Assembly (NCBI RefSeq): GCF_024139115.2
Contig: NC_085141.1
Span: 379,953,278 to 380,017,277 of the forward strand
Reading direction: 5' to 3'
DNA: 64,000 nt
Source: Armigeres subalbatus
Taxonomy: Eukaryota > Arthropoda > Insecta > Diptera > Culicidae
Shown here: positions 1 to 12,100 of the stretch, piece by piece
How the letters are laid out: the number at the start of each line of letters is the position of its first letter
Position numbering within the stretch: position 1 is the stretch's first letter
Program-made: the position numbers and the translations under genes
The notes under the pieces: model-generated
Seen by the model: the letters and a program-made list of their open reading frames with translations, nothing else
The model's database searches: none
What the model was told of the DNA's origin: nothing

Positions 1-709
1 TACACTTGCCATCCAATGATTTCGATTTGCAGACTTTATCGGAAATGAGAATCAATTCTCCATAGATTGCCACGGGGGTGGTTCTGGACATGATTTTTTT
101 TTCGAGCCATCAAATTAAAAAAAATGCTCAGAAACAACCAGATCCCCCTCCCACCCCCGACCAATTTTTTTTACCAATTTACAGACGTCAGTTGATCCAA
201 AAAGAGTATTCAAACAGAAAAACCTAGTTGAGTGGTAGCGTACACTACAGTAAGTCTAGATTACAGATAAAATTAAAATTAATACTAAAGCTCATTTGTA
301 TCTACAAGAATTTTGTAATTCTACAATAAATTACCAAAATCATCCAAGCCCTACCGCCCAACACTTGTAATTCTTCACTTCTTGTGAAGAAGATGAAGTG
401 CATGGAATTAGATAAATGACATATAAACATGGATGAAAATGTGTATTTTGGGCAACAACTAGATAAAAAAAATCGTAAAACGTGCGAAGCCCTATTGCTT
501 CAATAGTCCTTTGATAACCAACGGCTTGGTAAAAAATACTTGGCAGCGTGTTAAATTTTCATACGGCAGCGTGCCGATTTATTTTCGACTGCGGCGGCGA
601 CGCAAGGAAGTTGTCGGCGCGACGGTGGCACACTGATCTAAATTAAAGTATAAAGAATTAAAGTATATTATATTTTTACTGTACTTGCTTAACGACTGTA
701 CGATATTTA
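1..709. other. AT-rich sequence, no gene seen
   Basis: There is no open frame with recognisable domain content. Homopolymer A/T runs are frequent. A short GC-rich patch (about 541-635, rich in GGC and GCG) precedes the foldback repeat. I see no promoter or RNA gene that I can support. Confidence 0.5.
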
Positions 710-974
710 GCTTTATGGTTTTTCTTTCAGTTTTGGCAGTCTGCAAAAGCAGCAAAAACGAGTTTGCCTTTACATCCGACGGTTTCGGTTTTATATTAAA
801 CCTTTTTCAAGGAATAGAGGCTTGCTTTTTTGTTAAAACAAGGACATGTTCCATATACGTTCGTCACTATTCCTTGAAAAAGGTTTAATATAAAACCGAA
901 ACCGTCGGATGTAAAGGCAAACTCGTTTTTGCTGCTTTTACAGACTGCCAAGGCTGAAAGAAAAACCATAAAGC
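710..974. repeat. Foldback inverted repeat (about 107-bp arms)
   Basis: The left arm (710-817) begins GCTTTATGGTTTTTC. It is the reverse complement of the right arm (867-974), with only a few mismatches around the AAGCAGC/GCTGCTTTT segment. A 49-bp loop (818-866) separates the arms. There is no coding content; the 67-codon frame across the left arm is incidental. No clear target duplication is visible. This is most simply a MITE or foldback element, young enough that the arms remain nearly identical. Confidence 0.85.
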
Positions 975-3743
975 AAAATTATATTTTTATTTTTTGGAAA
1001 AGTATGTTTATTTTGCCAAAAAATGCAAATTTTCGTTTCCCGTTTGGTTTATCTGAGTGAGTGGGAGTATTTGCATTTTTCCAATGGAATGATTATATTA
1101 CAATTTATGGACAATTTTCGATTGCAAAAAAATAACAATTATTAAAATTCAAATATATTTTCGTTTTAATTTCTTTCTTGGCAATTTTTTAAATATCCTA
1201 TGGATGGCTAGTTTTCATTTTAGTTTGGGTATTGCTCTTGCGTTTGCCATGACCAAAGCATCTCTGTGCCAACACCCGTCACCAGAAATTTCAATTTCGC
1301 GCAGGAAAAAAGGGTTAACAAACTGCACGATGCACCTTTCGCCTGTTCTAATAGATTCTACGTGGTTTATCATCGTTTGCCGACTGGTAGCGATTCCCAG
1401 AGCGGAGAAGTCGGTGCCACCGACCCGGAAAGTTATATTTACCCAGCTACATTTTTCTCCCAACCACGTGTCACACTTGACAAATGGGACCCGGTCTGGC
1501 ACGCATACAACATCCGATAAGACGGGACGGGAGACTTCGTCGCAAGCCACCACCCGCCCGAACCGATGATGGTTTTAAAAGTTTAATCCTCTAACTTTTC
1601 CGCATAGTACTGGTACTAGATCAATGCGACCATCCACACTCTACAAGGTGGTCGAAAGTCGGTAAAAATGTCGGTATATTGTTTTCGTTATACATTGACT
1701 TTGGATTTACCACAGAGCTAATGACAGGTCGAAAGGTGTCTTATCATTTCATTCGAATAATTTTATCCCACCGTGAAATTTGAAAATAGTCAAATCATGC
1801 ACGAGACTGTTGCCTGCATATGGTATTATGTATTTAGGTTCCGACCAGCTTTCTCTTGAAAGCCCGCCACTACGCATCCACCATCCAATCCCAATCTAAT
1901 TGAATGTGAATCTGCACAATGTTGTTCGATTTGATTACGGTACCTATGTCCTATGCCTAGATCTAGGTGCGGATGTTTGGATTGCGCCTCGAAAATGTTA
2001 TTTTTCCCGATTCGAAAATATTGGATTAAAATAACAGCCTCTCTCTCTCACTCGACATTGGCACGCTCGCTGGTTAGCTGCAAGCAGGCGTTGAGCGCCC
2101 AATGGATCCCAAACGCTATTAGCTATTAAATCTGAATATTTGAGGTCGATTCCCCGGCATACTCCCTCCCTCCCAAAACGCAGAAGCAGTGCAAATTGGC
2201 ATTCTGATCGGGTGGATTCCTCAAATCGGCGATTCCGGACGGCCGCCAGCTGGGCTCGGTCGACGCGACGACGCCGACGACGACGGAAGCGTGCGGTACG
2301 TGGAACCAAAATGGAAATTGGATATGGGGTAATTTTCGGAATCAGGCTTCTATTTTAGGAGTCTGCCGCTGCTGTGCGTGGAAATTGTGAACCGAGCGCG
2401 GTAAGGGGTAATGCCATTATGGGTGATATCGATGTGGGTGCTAATGGGGTAAGTATTCGCTAGGAACGGAAACGATGGGAAGATGTTGGGATAGAATGGA
2501 GCTGAGTCGAAATCAAATGTTTTTTTTTTGTTCGGTGTTCAACAGATTTGCTTTCGACCGAAAGGCTTTTTCTCATATTAAACATTGCAACGCGTTGGGA
2601 GATTCAAATCGTCTAGAAATAAAAAACCTACTGATGAAAAACAGATTCCCTTAGGGCAAATATACATACTTTCATGTTACTCCGAATATTTAAACGCGCA
2701 GAGAAGAGCATTGACATTTTGAACAGAGCAGACATACTCCATCTATTTTAGTAGAAATAACGATTGAATCTAAAATTTATGAACAATTCAGGTTTTAAAC
2801 AGCATTAAAAGCGTTTTTTATTGACTTGTATTCAAAACAGGCAATTTGTCTCTTTGAAATCAGGCATTTTCGTTTGGTTTCCACTACCCAGCTCTCAAGA
2901 TGATTTTGATGATTTTTCAAACGGATATTTTGAAGAGCATCGTAACCATACCAAATATTCATCGACCCTCATGTAATGGATAGGAAAAATGGAATTCAGT
3001 TGTCGTTGATTATATCACAGTCCTTCAGTTGTTTTCGGTAGCCAGATAGCAAAAAAAGGAGGGTCAATATTTTCGATGTTGAAATGAGTAACGTTGTTAT
3101 TATTCCGCTGATTGTGCTATTAGCGAATTCTTTTTATGCAGCATGAACTCCACCAATCCAATATCAAGTTCGGATACTCGTTAGGGGTAGTCTCTTCCTA
3201 TCTTTCGACCGCCAGCCGGTGCGGTTCCATTAGAAGTGGTAGACCGCCTCCTGTCTATCTGCTCCGGCAGTGCGTGCCCGTATCGAAGCACCGGGGCCAG
3301 ACTTCGGCCATAAATTATCCGGATTTTGATCATAATTAGCATAAACCGGTGTACGCGAACACAATTCAACTTCCTTCGCTTCCTGGCAGGGCGAACAATG
3401 CCGAGCCTACCGGCTGCTAAATAGACTCCTTCTTTCACCGTGTAATAGTCTTGCAAAATGTCGTGACCATCACCAGATGATCAGATATGAAAACAAAAAC
3501 CACCACGCTTTTAAACGATGTTCTTTACTGACAATCACTGCAAGCGCATCGTGACATGTAGAAGCTGACACGTGAGTACCTTCGGTAAGCGTGACACCCA
3601 GATTGACAACCACAAGCTGAGAGCCATAAAGAGCATCAGGTCGGTCAGCTGTCAAAAGTGCAGGTGAGCACCGTTATTGATTGATTTTGTTGTCGTTTGA
3701 TTGGACTGACGTCGTAAATTGGATAAATCAATAGTTAAATTAA
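975..3743. other. Unique AT-rich DNA, no supported gene
   Basis: About 2.7 kb without recognisable coding sequence. Overlapping frames on both strands near 1204-1569 resemble no family I know. A GC-rich island at about 2040-2310 contains CT-rich and CGACGA runs and could be a relic of a 5-prime region, but nothing proves it. The rest (2311-3743) is ordinary AT-rich sequence. Confidence 0.5.
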
Positions 3744-3868
3744 GGGTTCATTCACAAATTACATAACGCTAAAATGGACCTGGGGGCTGAAAGCCCCCAC
3801 CCACCCTCTCGTAACGTATTTTGTATGGGAGGGTTCTGAAATTTGTATGGGCCGTATTTGTGAATGGC
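3744..3868. mobile_element. Small MITE-like inverted repeat
   Basis: The ends are imperfect inverted repeats: left GGTTCATTCACAAAT, right ATTTGTGAATGGC. The interior also has opposed motifs, ATTACATAACGC near the left and TCGTAACGTATTTTG near the right. This layout is typical of short non-autonomous DNA elements common in mosquito genomes. The target duplication is not resolved. It directly abuts the larger foldback repeat. Confidence 0.55.
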
Positions 3869-3876
3869 TCTAACTA

Positions 3877-4737
3877 AGTTTTTACCAATTTGATCCAGAC
3901 TATCTTTTGAAAAAGGCCAAATTTTTTTTATTGATTTTTTCAAATGGATACAATCAAAAAACGACGCATCCTACAAAAAATGTTATATGGGTGACTATCG
4001 CAAAATCAGTCAAAGTTTCTAATAAAGATATCGGAAACAATTCAAATTGAGCCCTACACTGAAAAAAATCAGTTTTAGCAGTTTCAAAATTAAAACTCGA
4101 TTTGCGAAAAAACGCTTTTTTGATTTGTATGAAATTGTGTCTCAAGATAGGTGATTTTGTTCCTACCAACCGTCCATACATCGCAAGCTGGGCACTTTGA
4201 AGGAAAAAGTTTTTCTAACAAAAACTTTTTCTTGTCGAAATTATTTTCAGTGTATTTTATCCGTTGCGATTAGTTACGACCTAAATATTGTACTCTGCTT
4301 GACTGTACAGGAATATTTAAATATATGTATGTATATGTTAAATCCAATGGCACTCCTTGACACTGAGAAAAAACCAATTCCGACAAGAAAAATTTTTGTT
4401 AGAAAAACTTTTTCCCTTAAAAGTGTCAAGCTTGCGATGTATGGACAGTTGGTAGGAACATAATCACCTATCTTGAGACACAATTTCATACAAATCAAAA
4501 AGCGTTTTTTCGCAAATCGAGTTTTAATTTTGAAACTGTTGAAACTGATTTTTTTCAGTGTAGGGCTCAATTTGAATTGTTTCCGATATCTTTATTAGAA
4601 ACTTTGACTGATTTTGCGATAGTCACCCATACAACATTTTTTGTAGGATGCGTCGTTTTTAATTGTATCCATTTGAAAAATCAATAAAAAAATTTGGCCT
4701 TTTTCAAAAGATAGTCTGGATCAAATTTGGAAAAACT
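3877..4737. mobile_element. Large foldback element (about 376-bp arms)
   Basis: The left arm (3877-4252) and right arm (4361-4737) are near-perfect reverse complements, with a 108-bp loop (4253-4360). Paired landmarks are GATCCAGACTATC with GATAGTCTGGATC, and TTTCAGTG with CACTGAGAAA at the loop side. All open frames here are arm-derived and appear on both strands. No transposase is present, so it is a non-autonomous foldback or MITE-type element, or an inverted duplication. Confidence 0.9.
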
Positions 4738-6014
4738 ATGTATGTACTTTTCTTTTAATAGCACCTCTTAAAATATTGCACAAAAAGTCAATATAAACAA
4801 TAAGAACACTTAAATGTTCCCAAAATTCTATTTTGGCTTCATGCATTTTTATCACAGCAAAAATCCATTAATTCCGCTAAGTGGATTATTCCATTGCTGT
4901 CGAGCGTTGATTTCGAACCAAACACCGCATAGGTCAAGTGATCATCACGATAGTCAAGATGACATGGATATGACAACCACAACATCAGGAAAGTTTTCCT
5001 ATCATTCATGCTGGTGATCACAGGCAGAAGAAGTGAAGACATGGTGAGTGACCAAGCGCTAGTTGCTAAAATGTCACTTTCATGGTGATCGTTACACCAA
5101 GCATGTGAGATCCACATTGAGCATCACAATTGAGTGCTTGACACATGACCTGGATTTTGTTATTGTCACGCTTTGCGTGACTTGTACGGTGACACTTTGC
5201 AGCACTGAATAGCACATTTATTAAGTGGATCCTTCCCTGTTGACTTCTGTTTTCCCATCCTGCCTGCTGGGCTGTGTGGCGGGAACCAAATCCTTCTGCG
5301 GCCTTCAACGAACAGCGTTTCTCAATTCACGGATTTTAAATCAAAGAGGATCGCATACCAAAATTAAATTTATTACAAGCTCTTCCTCATAAACGGTAGG
5401 AAAAAAAACTGAATTCTTCTGTGATTTTCTCCTTCGAGAGCCCCTGCCGCAGAAGGTCAAAAGGAAGCCGACTGAACTGCCGCACTACGGCTGCTCCTGC
5501 TGCTGCTGACGCATACAAAAAAATCTGTCGCCGCAGCAAAAAATCAACCCAAACCTCGGTGCTAATAAATCACAAACCGCCACCAACCAGCAAAGAAGCC
5601 GCGCGCCGAGTCGAGATCCGACCGGAACGGAAAACAGAATCACAATCCTTGCGCCCTTCCTGTCGATGCACGGCCCGGGCGACTGACTGCTGCTGCTCGT
5701 TATTGTGCCAGGAACAATAATTAATAACCGTAAATATGACATGACGATCCCTCTATTCATAACATTCACTCGTTCAATAACCCCTAATGGGGCAATATGA
5801 ATAAAAAATGAAGTGTATCGAGTTCCGTTGAGGCAGCAACCCTTTTCCTCATTGTGTGGCTGATGTCGTTCTGGGAGTTTTTTACACGGACGTTGATACC
5901 ATTGTTAGCTAACTGCTGATGGAATAATGATGAAGCATCCTTTTGGTGGATTGGAACAGGGGTTGATGGTTGCAGGTCTTTTATTCTGTGGCTGTTCAGT
6001 TGTTGAAAGTTCTT
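4738..6014. other. Unique sequence, no supported gene
   Basis: Mixed AT-rich and moderately GC-rich DNA. About 4920-5220 has loosely repeated GTGATCAC/GTGACA-like words. About 5440-5720 is GC-richer, with a CTGCTGCTGCTG run and overlapping open frames on both strands, but no family resemblance. No RNA gene is seen. Confidence 0.45.
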
Positions 6015-7225
6015 CAAATCAGTTTTTCGGTTCTTTAGCTCCTCAGTTATTTCAGTTCTTCAGTTCATATATTCCTTAGCTCTCCAGTTCTTTAGTTCTT
6101 CAGTTTTTTAATTCTTTGGCCGTTCAGTTCTTTTCAGTTCTTCAGCTCTTCATTTCAGTTGGTCATTTCTTAAGCTCTTAAAATTCTAGTTCTTCAGTTC
6201 TCCAGTTTTTCAGATCTTCAATTCTGTAGTTCTTCAGTTCTTTATTTTTTCAGTTCCTCAGCTCTTCAGTTCTTACATTCCTCAGTTTTTAGTTCTTCAG
6301 CTCATCAATAATTCAATTCCGCAACTTTAAAGTTTTTCAGTTCTTCAGCTCTTCTGAAGGTTTTGAGGAATTTCAAAATAGTCTTTAACAAATCCGAGGA
6401 GTTTTTTTACTAATTTTGATTTTAATATTTATTTTCTATTCCTTGGACTAACGAAGTCCAGTAGAAAATAATTCTTATCAAATACATGTAATGGTTTTTC
6501 AGATCTTTAGTATGAATTTTTTTCAGTTTTTCAGTTCTTTGGATCTTTAGTTTTTGAATTATACAGATCTTCAGTTCTTCAGTACTAAAATTCTTCAGAT
6601 TCTTAGTTTTTCAGCTCCTTAGCTATTCAATTTTTAAGTTCCTCAGTACTTCAGTTTTCCAGTTCTTTAGTTCTTCAGTTTTTTAATTATTCAGTTCTGA
6701 AGTTTTTTCAATTCTTACATTCCTTGATTTTTTTTGTTCTTAAGCTCTTCAGTTCTTCAGTTCTTCAGCTCTATTGTTTTTACATTTCTCAGTTTTTTAG
6801 CTCTTCAGCTCATCAATAATTTAGTTCCGCAGTTCTTAAGTTTTTTCAGTTCTACAATTTTTTTTTTTTGAGCTCTCCAGTTTTTCAGTTCTTCAGCTTT
6901 TTCTCAGTTCTATAGCTCTTCAATTTAACAGCTTTTCAATTCTTAAGTTTATGTTTTTTTTCAGATCTTCAATTGTTTGGCTCTCCAGTTCTTAGGTTTT
7001 TATGTTCTTCAGTTATCCAGTTGTTAGTTCTTCAGTATTTAGCTCCAAAATTCTTCAGTTCTTATTTTGCTTTATTTTTTTTAGTTCTTAAGCTCTTCAG
7101 TTCCTCAGTTCTTCATTTCTTCAACTCTTCAACTCTCCGATTCTCCAGCTCTTCAGTTCTGTTCTTCAGCACTTTAGTTTAATTTTTTAGTTCTACAGAT
7201 CTTAAGTTCTTCGTTTCTTCGGGGA
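6015..7225. repeat. Degenerate 8-bp tandem array (CAGTTCTT)n, left block
   Basis: The sequence is dominated by diverged copies of CAGTTCTT with single-base changes and short insertions. It resumes after the 17-bp foldback element at 9.2 kb with the same unit and strand, so the two blocks were probably one array of about 4.4 kb. A patch near 6350-6490 is not repetitive. Because 8 is not a multiple of 3, translations give a period-8 hydrophobic peptide (SSVLQFFS-like) in every frame; this is not a gene. Confidence 0.9.
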
Positions 7226-7876
7226 AGGAATACCGTACGGCCGAAAGTCATTCGGCTGAATGCCACTAGGCCGAATATACCATTTGGCCGAAAGGGTCAT
7301 TTGGCCGAAAGGATCGTTTGGCCGTAAGGGTCGTTTGGCCGAAAGGGTCATTATGCCACAAGGGTCATTTGGCCGAAAGGGTCATTTGGCCGGATGGGCC
7401 ATTTGGTCGAAAGGGTCATTTGGCCGGTAGGGTCATTTGGCCGAAAGGGTCGTTTGGCCGAAAGAGTCGTTTGACCAAAAAGGTCATTTGGCCAAAAGGG
7501 TCATTTGACGGAAAGAATAATTTGGCGGAAAGTGTCATTTGGCCGAAAGGGTCGTTTGGCCGAAAGCGTCATTTGGCCAAAAGGGTCGTTTGGCCGAAAG
7601 GGTTGTTTGGCCGAAAAGGTTGTTTGGCCGAAAAGGTCGTTTGGCCGAAAAGGTCGTTTGGCCGAAAGCGTCATTTGGCGGAGAGGGTCATTTGGTCGAA
7701 AGGATCATTTAGCCGAAAGGGTCATTTGGCTGAAAGGGTCGTTTGGCCGAAAGGATCATTTGGCCGAAAGGGTCGTTTGGCCGAAAGGATCGTTTGGCCG
7801 AAAGCGTCATTTGGCCGAAAGGGTCGTTTGGCCGAAAGGATCATTTGGCCGGAAGGGTCGTTTAACAGAAAAGATC

Positions 7877-8024
7877 GATAAGAAAATTATTTTGAGCTTT
7901 TTAGTCGAGTCAAGTACGAGACACTGAAGACGGCCTTACTGTTGAGGTCGAAATACGTATCTGTCAAGATACAATTAAGTGGTGGAATTCAATGGGATTG
8001 TATTAACTCGTCTTATGACAAGTG
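7877..8024 (+). mobile_element. Hammerhead-like dispersed repeat, copy A, with 10-bp duplication
   Basis: This 148-bp insertion in the 17-bp array is flanked by the direct repeat AGAAAAGATC at 7867-7876 and 8025-8034. It starts with an AT-rich terminal motif (GATAAGAAAATTATTTTGAG) that occurs inverted at the end of the 35.4-kb copy. The body (7903-8026) is, by eye, identical to 35383-35506. There is no coding capacity. A 10-bp duplication is more typical of target-primed retrotransposition than of cut-and-paste insertion. It may be a Penelope-type or retrozyme-like element, or an unusual SINE/MITE. Confidence 0.75.
7920..7965 (+). ncRNA. Hammerhead-ribozyme-like motif (copy A)
   Basis: Candidate helix I is GACA (7920-7923) with TGTC (7962-7965). 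Core box CTGAAGA is at 7924-7930. Helix II is GGCC (7932-7935) with GGTC (7946-7949), and core GAAA is at 7950-7953. A two-pair helix III closes on ACGT and is followed by TAT-C, a possible UC cleavage site at C7961. The deviation is one extra C after CTGAAGA: it must bulge, or pair with the core G. Self-cleavage is unproven. Confidence 0.45.
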
Positions 8025-8689
8025 AGAAAAGATCGTTTGGCCAAAAGCGTCATTTGGCGGAGAGGGTCATTTGGCCGAAAGGATCATTTGGTGGGAAGGG
8101 TCATTTGGCTGAAAGGGTCGTTTGGCCGAAAGGATCATTTGGCCGAAAGGGTCGTTTGGCCGAAAGGATCGTTTGACCGAAAGCGTCATTTGGCCGAAAG
8201 GGTCGTTTGGCCGAAAGGATCATTTGGCCGGAAGGGTCGTTTAACCGAAAAGGTCGTTTGGCCGAAAGCGTCATTTGGCGGAGAGGGTCATTTGGCCGAA
8301 AGGATCATTTGGTGGGAAGGGTCATTTGGCCGAAAGGATCATTTGGCCAAAAGGGTCGTTTGGCCGAAAGGGTCGTTTGGCCGAAAGGGTCATTTGGCCG
8401 AAAGGGTCGTTTGGCCGAAAGGGTTGTTTGGCCGAAAGGGTCGTTTGGCCGAAAGGGTCATTTGGCCGGAAGGGTCGTTTGGCCGAAAGCGTCATTTGGC
8501 CGAAAAGGTCGTTTGGCCAAAAGCTTCATTTGGCGGAGAGGGTCAGTTGACCGAAAGGGTCATTCAGCCGAAAGGGTCATTTGGATGAAAGTGTCGTTTG
8601 GCCGAAAAGGTCGTTTGGCTGAAAGGGTCATTTGGCGGAAACGGGCCATTCGGCCGAACAGGACATTTGTCCGAATAAGAAATTTAAAA

Positions 8690-8890
8690 AAAAACGAGAA
8701 ATTAGGAGTGAGCAGAGAGACATCTCAATTATCATTCCTCATTTCTCACTTCTCGCTGGAAAAAGTGTGAAACGTGAAGTGAGTAGGGAGACGTCTCACT
8801 ACCCACTTCGCACTACTCACTTTTCACAGTAAGAAGTGACAAATGAGGAATAAGAAGTGATACGTCTCACTTCTCACTCCTCATTTCTCA
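8690..8890. repeat. Central palindromic block (GAGACGTCTC family)
   Basis: Repeated GTGAGA/TCTCAC words are arranged around the perfect palindrome GAGACGTCTC and around CTTTTCACAGTGAGAAG-like hairpins. The same family fills the centre of the second 17-bp foldback element (about 21170-21905). It forms the pivot at which the 17-bp satellite changes strand. Confidence 0.85.
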
Positions 8891-8899
8891 CTTTTCAAA

Positions 8900-9180
8900 T
8901 GACCTATTCGCCCAAATATCTTATTCGGCCGAATGTCCTATTCGGCCAAATGTCCTATTCGGCCGAATGTCCTATTCGGCCAAATGTCCCATTCGGCCAA
9001 ATGACCCTATCGGCCAAATGTCCCTTTCGGCCAAATGACACATTCGGCCAAACGACCCTTTCGGCCAAATGACTTTCAGACCAAGTTTCAGACAGATGGG
9101 TTTCGGCCTAATTCGTTCGGCCTAGTGGCATTCGGCCAAACAGCTTTCGGCCGAATGGTTTTCGACCAAACAACCCTTCG
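8900..9180 (-). repeat. 17-bp minisatellite, minus-oriented arm
   Basis: The units read TCCTATTCGGCCAAATG on the plus strand, the reverse complement of the left-arm type (CATTTGGCCGAATAGGA). The arm is much shorter than the left arm (about 0.3 versus 1.4 kb). It ends in diverged units and the inverted terminal motif near 9110-9140. Confidence 0.9.
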
Positions 9181-9199
9181 CCCTTCAGTCCGCCTGTTT

Positions 9200-12100
9200 T
9201 CGGTTCTTTATTTTTTCATATATTCAATTCTTTGGTTCCCAAGTTCTTCAATTCTACAGTTTTCAAGCTTTTCTGATCATCAGTGCTTCAATTCTTCAGT
9301 TACTTCAGTTCTTCATTTTTCAGTTTTCAGTATTTTAGTTCTCCATTTTTTTAAATTCTGTAACTCTTCAGCTTTTCAGTTCTTCAGTAATTTAGTTCTT
9401 AAGTTTTTCAGTTCTTCAGATTTTCAATTCTCCTGTTTTTTGCCCCATTTGTTTCTTAGTTCTTCTGTTATTCAGCTCATAAAATTTTCATCGTTTCAGT
9501 TGCTCAGATTTTTTGTAGCTTCCGTTTTATAGAAATACAGTTCTTAAATTCTGCCTATTTTAAGTATTTCAGCTTTTCAACTCTTCAGTTCTTCGGTTTT
9601 TCTGCTCTTCCGTTCTTCACATCTTACTCTCTTCAGTTATTCAGTTCAACGGTTCCCCAGTTCTTTAAATCTCCAGTTTTTTCAGTTTTTTTGCTTTTCA
9701 GCTCCTCAGTTATTCAGTTCTTCAGTTATTCAGTCCGTCAATTCTTCAGTTATTCAGTCGGTCAGTTATTTAAATCTTCAGTTATTCAGTCGGTCAGTTA
9801 TTTAGTTTCTCAGTTATTCAGTCGGTTAGTTATTTAGTTCTTCAGTTATTCAGTATTTCAGTTCTTTATTTTTTCAGTTATTCAGTTCTTCGGTTCCTAA
9901 GTTCTTCAGCAAACATAAGCACTTAGCAATGAGGCGGCAATGTCCCAGTGGGGGATGTAATGCCATTAAGAAGAAGAAGCTTTCCAGTTCTTCAGTTTCT
10001 CAGTTTTCAATTCTTCATTTCTTCAGTTCTTTAGCTTTTCAGATTTTTAGTTATTAAGTTTTTCAGTTCTTCAGTTTTTTAACCCAATAACACCTTAGTT
10101 CTTCTGTTATACAGCTCATAAAATTTTCATTGCTTGAGTTGCTCAGTTTTTCATATCTTCAGTTTTCAGATCTACAGTTCTTAAGTTCTGCATTTCTTCA
10201 GTTCTTCATTTCTTCAGTATTTCAGCTTTTCAACTCTTCAGTTCTTAAGGTCTTCAATTCTTTAACTCTTCAGTTCTTTAGCTCTACAGTTCTTTAGTTA
10301 TTCATATCTTTGGTTCTTTTGATCTTTAGTTCGTCAGTTCTTCAGTACTTCAGTTTTTTAGTTTTTCAGTTCTTCAGCTCTTCAGTGCTTCAGTTATTCA
10401 GTTCTGCAGTACTTCAATTTTTGAATTCTTCAGTCCTTCAGCTCTTTAGTTCTTTAGTTCTTCAGTTCTTGAGTTTCTCAATTATTCATTTCTTCAGTTC
10501 TTCAGTTCATTAGTTCTTTAGATCTTCAGCTCTTTATTTCTTTAGTTCATAAGTTCTTCTATCCTTCAGTCATTCAGTTCTACATTTCTACAGTTCCACA
10601 GTTCTTTAGCTGTTCCTTTCTTCAGCTCTTTATTTCTTCAATTATGCAGATCTTTATTTCATCAGTTATTCAGTTCTTAAGTACTTCAGCTCTTCAATTC
10701 TTCAACTCTTCACTTCCTCTATTTTTCAGTTCCTCAGTTATTTATTTCTTCAGTTCTTATATTTTCAGCTACGGAGGAGCTACCGTTCTTCAATTATTCA
10801 ATGTTTCAATTCGTCAGTTCTTCACTTTTTCAGTTCTCCATTTCTTCCGTTCTTCAGATCTCCATTTCTTCAGTTCTTCAGTTATTCAGTTCTTCAAATC
10901 TCCAGATATTCAGTTCTTTAGTACTGTAGTTCTACAGCTCTTCAGTTCCTAAATTTTTCAGTTCCTCAGTCCTTTAGCTCTTCAGTTTTTCAGTTCTTTT
11001 GCTCTTCAGTTCTTCAGATTTTCAGTTCTACCGTTCTTCTATTTTTCAGTTTCTTAGTTCTTTAATTCTTCAGTTCTTGATTTTTTTCTTCTTTTCAGTT
11101 CTTCAGTTCTTCAGCTCCTCAAAGTGTCGGCTTTTTAATACTTCAGTTCTTCAGCTTTTCAGTTCCTCAATTCTTCAGTTCTTCAGTTCTTCAGTTCTTC
11201 GGTTCTTTAGCTCTTCAGTTCTTCAGTTCTTCAATTTTTAAATTCATCATTTTTTCGGTTGTTCATTTCTTCAGCTCTTCAGTTCTTCTGTTCTTTTGTT
11301 CTTCAGTTATTTGATTCTAAGGTCTTCAGATTTCTGCCTCATTAGTTTCTTAGTTCTATTGTTATTCAGCTCATAAAATTGTCATTGCTTGAATTGCTCA
11401 ATTTTTTATATCTTCAGTTTTTTTTTTGATCTACAGTTCTTAGATTCTGCATTAAATCAGTTCTTCATTTCTTCAGTATTACAGACTTTCAACTCTTCAG
11501 TTCTTCAGTATTTCAGTTATTCAGTACTTCATTTCATCAGTTCTTCGTTTCTTCAGTTATTCAGTTCTTTAGCTCTCTTGATCTTCAGTTCTTTATATCT
11601 TCAGCTAATAAGTTCTTTAATTCTCCGGTCATTTAGTTCTTCAGTTCTACAGTTCTTCAGCTCTTTCGTTCTTCTGCCGTTCCTTTTTTTTCAGTTTTTT
11701 AGTTCCTTATTTCTTCAGCTCCTCTGTTATTTATTCCTTCAGTTCTTAAGTTTTTCAGCTTTTTAACTCCTCAGTTCTTCAGTTAATTAATTTTTCTATT
11801 CTTCTTTCGATTCTTTAAATCTTTAGTTCTCTACTTCTTCAGTTCTTCAGCTCTAAAGTTCTTCTGATCCTTTGTTCTTCAGTTCTTCAGGTCTTCAGTT
11901 CCTAGATTCTTTAGTTTTTTAGTTCTGCAGTTGTTCAGTTTTTTAGTTTTTTGGTTCTTTAGTTCTTCAGTTCTTTATTTCGTCAATACTTTAGTTCTTT
12001 AGTTCTTCCATTCTTTAGTTTTTTTAGTTCCTTTGTTCAGTTTTTCACTTCTCCAGTTTTCAGTTCTTTGGTTCCTGTGTTTTTCAGTTCTGCAGTCCTT

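Larger units (their letters stand above)
7290..8660 (+). repeat. 17-bp minisatellite, plus-oriented arm
   Basis: The unit is about GTCATTTGGCCGAAAGG, with common variants GTCGTTTGGCCGAAAGG and AATCATTTGG. It runs for dozens of copies with drift, interrupted once by the hammerhead-like repeat at 7877-8024. The consensus has no stop in any plus frame and 17 is not a multiple of 3. All three frames therefore stay open for about 190 codons and read the same 17-residue repeat (FGRKGHLAERVVWPKGS). These frames are satellite artefacts. Confidence 0.95.
7236..9180. mobile_element. Foldback element with 17-bp satellite arms (copy 1)
   Basis: The left end carries GAATGCCACTAGGCCGAA, and the right end carries its reverse complement (TTCGGCCTAGTGGCATTC). 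Between them lie a plus-oriented array of 17-bp units (about 7290-8660), a central block of short palindromes (about 8690-8890) and a minus-oriented array of the same unit (about 8900-9110). It interrupts the (CAGTTCTT)n array. There is no transposase. The architecture is that of a Foldback-type element with satellite-expanded inverted ends. Exact termini and target duplication are not resolved. Confidence 0.75.

Noticed and set aside
1215..1553. Overlapping 112- and 121-codon frames on opposite strands
   Set aside because: Neither translation resembles a known family; one is likely the shadow of the other or both are chance.
7318..8770. Several 140-188-codon open frames on the plus strand
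   Set aside because: All three frames of a 17-bp array are open and encode the same 17-residue period.
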